Shown piece by piece: positions 61,614 through 64,000 of a DNA stretch of 64,000 nt; the first letter of the stretch is position 1; each line of letters starts with the position of its first letter. Under the pieces are notes generated by a model. That model was not told where the DNA came from, ran no database searches, and worked only from the letters and a program-made list of their open reading frames with translations. The DNA lies in the NCBI GenBank assembly GCA_932294295.1, contig OW028573.1, positions 52,546,329-52,610,328 on the forward strand. The letters run 5' to 3'. This stretch comes from Alitta virens (taxonomy: Eukaryota; Annelida; Polychaeta; Phyllodocida; Nereididae). Position numbers and translations under genes: made by a program.

Positions 61614-62737
61614 CTGCAAATAGTGAAACATAAATGATATACTTGGTACATTGAAATAAATATATTGTAGGAGGGACAGAAGGTGCCAGATGGAAACAAA
61701 AACACAAACACTACCAAAAGATTCGAAACAAAGATCACCCTTGCATGTCAAAAAAAGATTGAGCTTCAATCTCAATAAACATCAAGCTATCTTTCAAATT
61801 GACAATGAAATTCAAAAATTGTGACTTTAGCTACATAATTTATTTACTGGAAACAGTCTTCAAAGCATCCTTCAGTGTTGTAACTTCAACAAGAGGATTC
61901 TGCAACAACTCTGACACCACTCTTCCCAATACATTGGGGTTAATGAGTAACTGACTCTCCTGCAAAAAACAAATATGTCATATGAAACAATAGTATCATT
62001 GAGCATGTTGAGTGTAGTCACAATGGAAACCGGGAAAAAAAGATTAATTCATGTAGAGTCACACACTTTAGAGGTATTTGGTTTATGCTGGTTTAGTACT
62101 TAGCCTAAACCCAAACCAGCAGTGAGCTGTCATGAAGTGTTTCGGAACTATAAGCATTAACTTTACATACAATGTAAGCAAACCAGAGGTTCAGATTCCA
62201 CAACAAAGTCCACTGAAGAATTTTAATCAGCTTCAATTTCAAAATGAACCTCCTAAAAAAAACAACAACATTACATTCATGTTAAATAAAATTGCCAAAC
62301 ATTTTGAACAACATTTTTTCAAAAGCCCACTTTTTGAAATACACTAACATTTTTGTTGTTTCATATGATAATAAAATGAGTACATATAAATATTAAACTC
62401 TTTATAGCTCTTTTTCTTTCTTCAGTCATATATATTTGCTTTCTTTCTTAAACTTTTAATATATAATTATACAGTGTCCTGTAAATAAATATGCATATAG
62501 TATGCATATTAATATACATGTATACATAGAAAAGATATAGGATCCAGACCTTGCGCAGTTGCACCAACGATTTAGTTCTATGCTGATTTGCAATTATATC
62601 ACTTGACACTTATTGGGAGGTAATTGTTCTTACAAAAAGTAATACCTTTGTTCTCCTCCTAGTGCTCCCTACACCTAGTGTTTCTTGCTCTCCCTACGTC
62701 TTGCCTTCCATACCCCAAGCTATCCCTACATATAGTG
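61614..62737. other. No gene recognised
   Basis: AT-rich sequence between the hAT remnant and the SINE fragment. Short frames only; a ~125-bp stretch near 61856-61960 can be read on - as NVLGRVVSELLQNPLVEVTT-like, which may be another exon of a transposon gene but is not identified. Confidence 0.3.
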
Positions 62738-62863
62738 CTCCCTACCTTGGCTGTTTCATCCCTCATCTCATTGCCATGGTCCCTGCCTGTCCTAATTAGC
62801 CCATCAGGTGCAGAAATACAGGACGTAAAGCCCTATTCACACACACACACACTCCCTACCTTG
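62738..62863 (+). mobile_element. SINE, copy 2 (5' truncated), 12-bp target duplication
   Basis: 62750-62851 contains only the body and CA tail of the SINE (from CTGTTTCATCCCTCATCTC); the tRNA head is missing. CTCCCTACCTTG flanks it at 62738-62749 and 62852-62863, so the truncation arose at insertion, as in LINE-driven copying. Confidence 0.88.
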
Positions 62864-63129
62864 CTAGTCCAGACTATAATGACCTCTTAGCCTGTCATGA
62901 AACATAATTCCCCTTAGATCTGAAGTATGAATCAGTGTTATCATTTATGTCTTTATAAAGTATAGATATATAAATTTACATATGCGACTTAAAACTTGAA
63001 ACACAAACATTCAACATTGCAGTGTCCAAACCAGATCAAGATTTTATCACTGAAATGCAAAAATTGTCAACAGATGACAAATGCCATCAATATTTCCTTG
63101 GTAAATATTCCTGGCCTTTCGTTGTAGGT

Positions 63130-63348
63130 AATGGAAAAACCTTTGGGGGTGGGGGCCTAGCTCAGAGGTAGCGCTCTGGGCTTCCAACCACTGGGTCCCA
63201 GGTTCAGTTCCCGGTTGAGCCTAAGTTGGATGGCTGTTTCATCCTTCATCTCATTGCCATGGTCCCTGCCTGTCCTAATTAGCCCATCAGGTGCAGAAAT
63301 ACAGGACGTAAAGCCCTAATCACCCACCCACCCAATGGAAAAACCTTT
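63130..63348 (+). mobile_element. SINE, copy 3 (full length), 15-bp target duplication
   Basis: 63145-63333: same head (TAGCTCAGAGGTAG, GGTTCAGTTCCC), same body, tail of CCCA units. AATGGAAAAACCTTT flanks it at 63130-63144 and 63334-63348 without a mismatch, so it is fairly young. Confidence 0.92.
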
Positions 63349-63490
63349 AAAAATGATGCTTTTTCCAGGTGGACAGGTAAAGCTTAAAAGTAGTCTGCTT
63401 CTTCAAAGTTGACAGGAAAACCTCACGGGAGTCTGCCTCTTATAGTTCAATAGAAAAACTTTTCAAAATAGTCTGTAGAAAAACTTTCAT

Positions 63491-64000
63491 TTAATGTAGC
63501 CTTTGCACAAGATCTTCTCTGGCTAATAGCTCTCGGTGGTGGATGAGGCATCCTAGCATTTTCTTTGGGTCACTGATCTCAATGAAGTGCACATAATTTT
63601 GAAGTTGCAATGAAATGCCCATGAACGTTTCTGAAGAGCTTCGCATTCTGCAAATGACTGACAAGCTTTTCAACATCTCTGAAGTCCTTCAGTGTTCCTC
63701 TTTCTTTCTTTTGTTCACAACTTTATGTGTGCTGTTGAAGTCTGAGGATTCAACAATAGTCTGGCTGTTTCGCTTTATGGTCTTTGATCTGATGTTGCTG
63801 CCAGATGTTTGGTGGTTGGTCTTGAAGATCATGTTGAGGTGCTCGATGTTAAAGTCACCTTCCAGACATGCACCATTTTTTCCTTCAGGGTTGACAGCAC
63901 TCCTCCACAGCATTTCTTTGGCCTGTCGTGTTAAATTCGTCTTGTACGTGTGTGAGGGGAAAAGCTGGCCAAGAAGGAAATATTGTGTTTGATTACGCTG
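63491..64000 (-). pseudogene. DUF6589-like transposon protein, partial, runs off the window
   Basis: Reads leftward from the window edge: a stretch ending RQAKEMLWRSAVNPEGKNG, then LEGDFNIEHLNMIFKTN (about 63830), then a basic run to a stop at 63689; another frame carries LVSHLQNAKLF further on. The W-R-VN..GK.G..DF..EHLN pattern resembles DUF6589-type proteins of animal transposons. Family call by resemblance only; the rest lies outside the window. Confidence 0.45.

Overview
This window is metazoan nuclear DNA, AT-rich, with split genes, GT-AG introns and a heavy load of transposable elements. It looks like an invertebrate (deuterostome or lophotrochozoan), but nothing I can see fixes the species. 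Two host genes are recognisable, both on the + strand. The 3' end of a CELF3/4/5/6-type RNA-binding protein gene occupies 449-7916, followed by a long T-rich region that is probably 3' UTR. A complete NOX2-type NADPH oxidase gene occupies 27799-37107, with 16 coding exons and 577 codons; every exon junction keeps the reading frame.

Almost everything else I can name is mobile DNA. (1) 3533-5829: a non-autonomous element ('family A') with long terminal inverted repeats and a TAA target duplication, in a CELF intron. (2) 17291-23313: a small TIR element (TTA/TTAA-flanked), interrupted near its right end by a 5.3-kb PIF/Harbinger transposon (17974-23284, TTA duplication). The Harbinger carries a MADF DNA-binding gene (+) convergent with a HARBI1-type DDE nuclease gene (-), and a LINE fragment sits in the intron of the MADF gene. 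(3) 24193-26013: a decayed LINE. (4) 39850-47400: a three-level nest on the - strand: a LINE, interrupted by a deleted Ty3/gypsy LTR element (41582-47063), itself interrupted by a 'family B' TIR element (41936-45102).

(5) 48711-60189: the most interesting object. It is a candidate 11.5-kb transposon with near-perfect 27-bp inverted termini and inverted arrays of a ~20-bp repeat inside both ends. It holds two convergent genes: an rve-type (DDE) integrase of the kind scattered through animal genomes, and a SAM-like plus HECT-C-terminus-like protein. It also carries a SINE inside the integrase gene, two small fold-back elements, and a second family B element (55811-59208) just upstream of the SAM/HECT start. 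(6) 60490-61573 and 63491-64000: remnants of a hAT transposase and of a DUF6589-like transposon protein, with two more SINE copies (62750-62851, 63145-63333) that have clear target duplications.

A theme runs through the window. At least six unrelated or partly related TIR elements are built the same way: a short terminal repeat, then many copies of a family-specific short 'word', with opposite orientation at the two ends. Families A and B share their internal core but have different words. The evidence throughout is direct reading of the sequence; no database searches were run.
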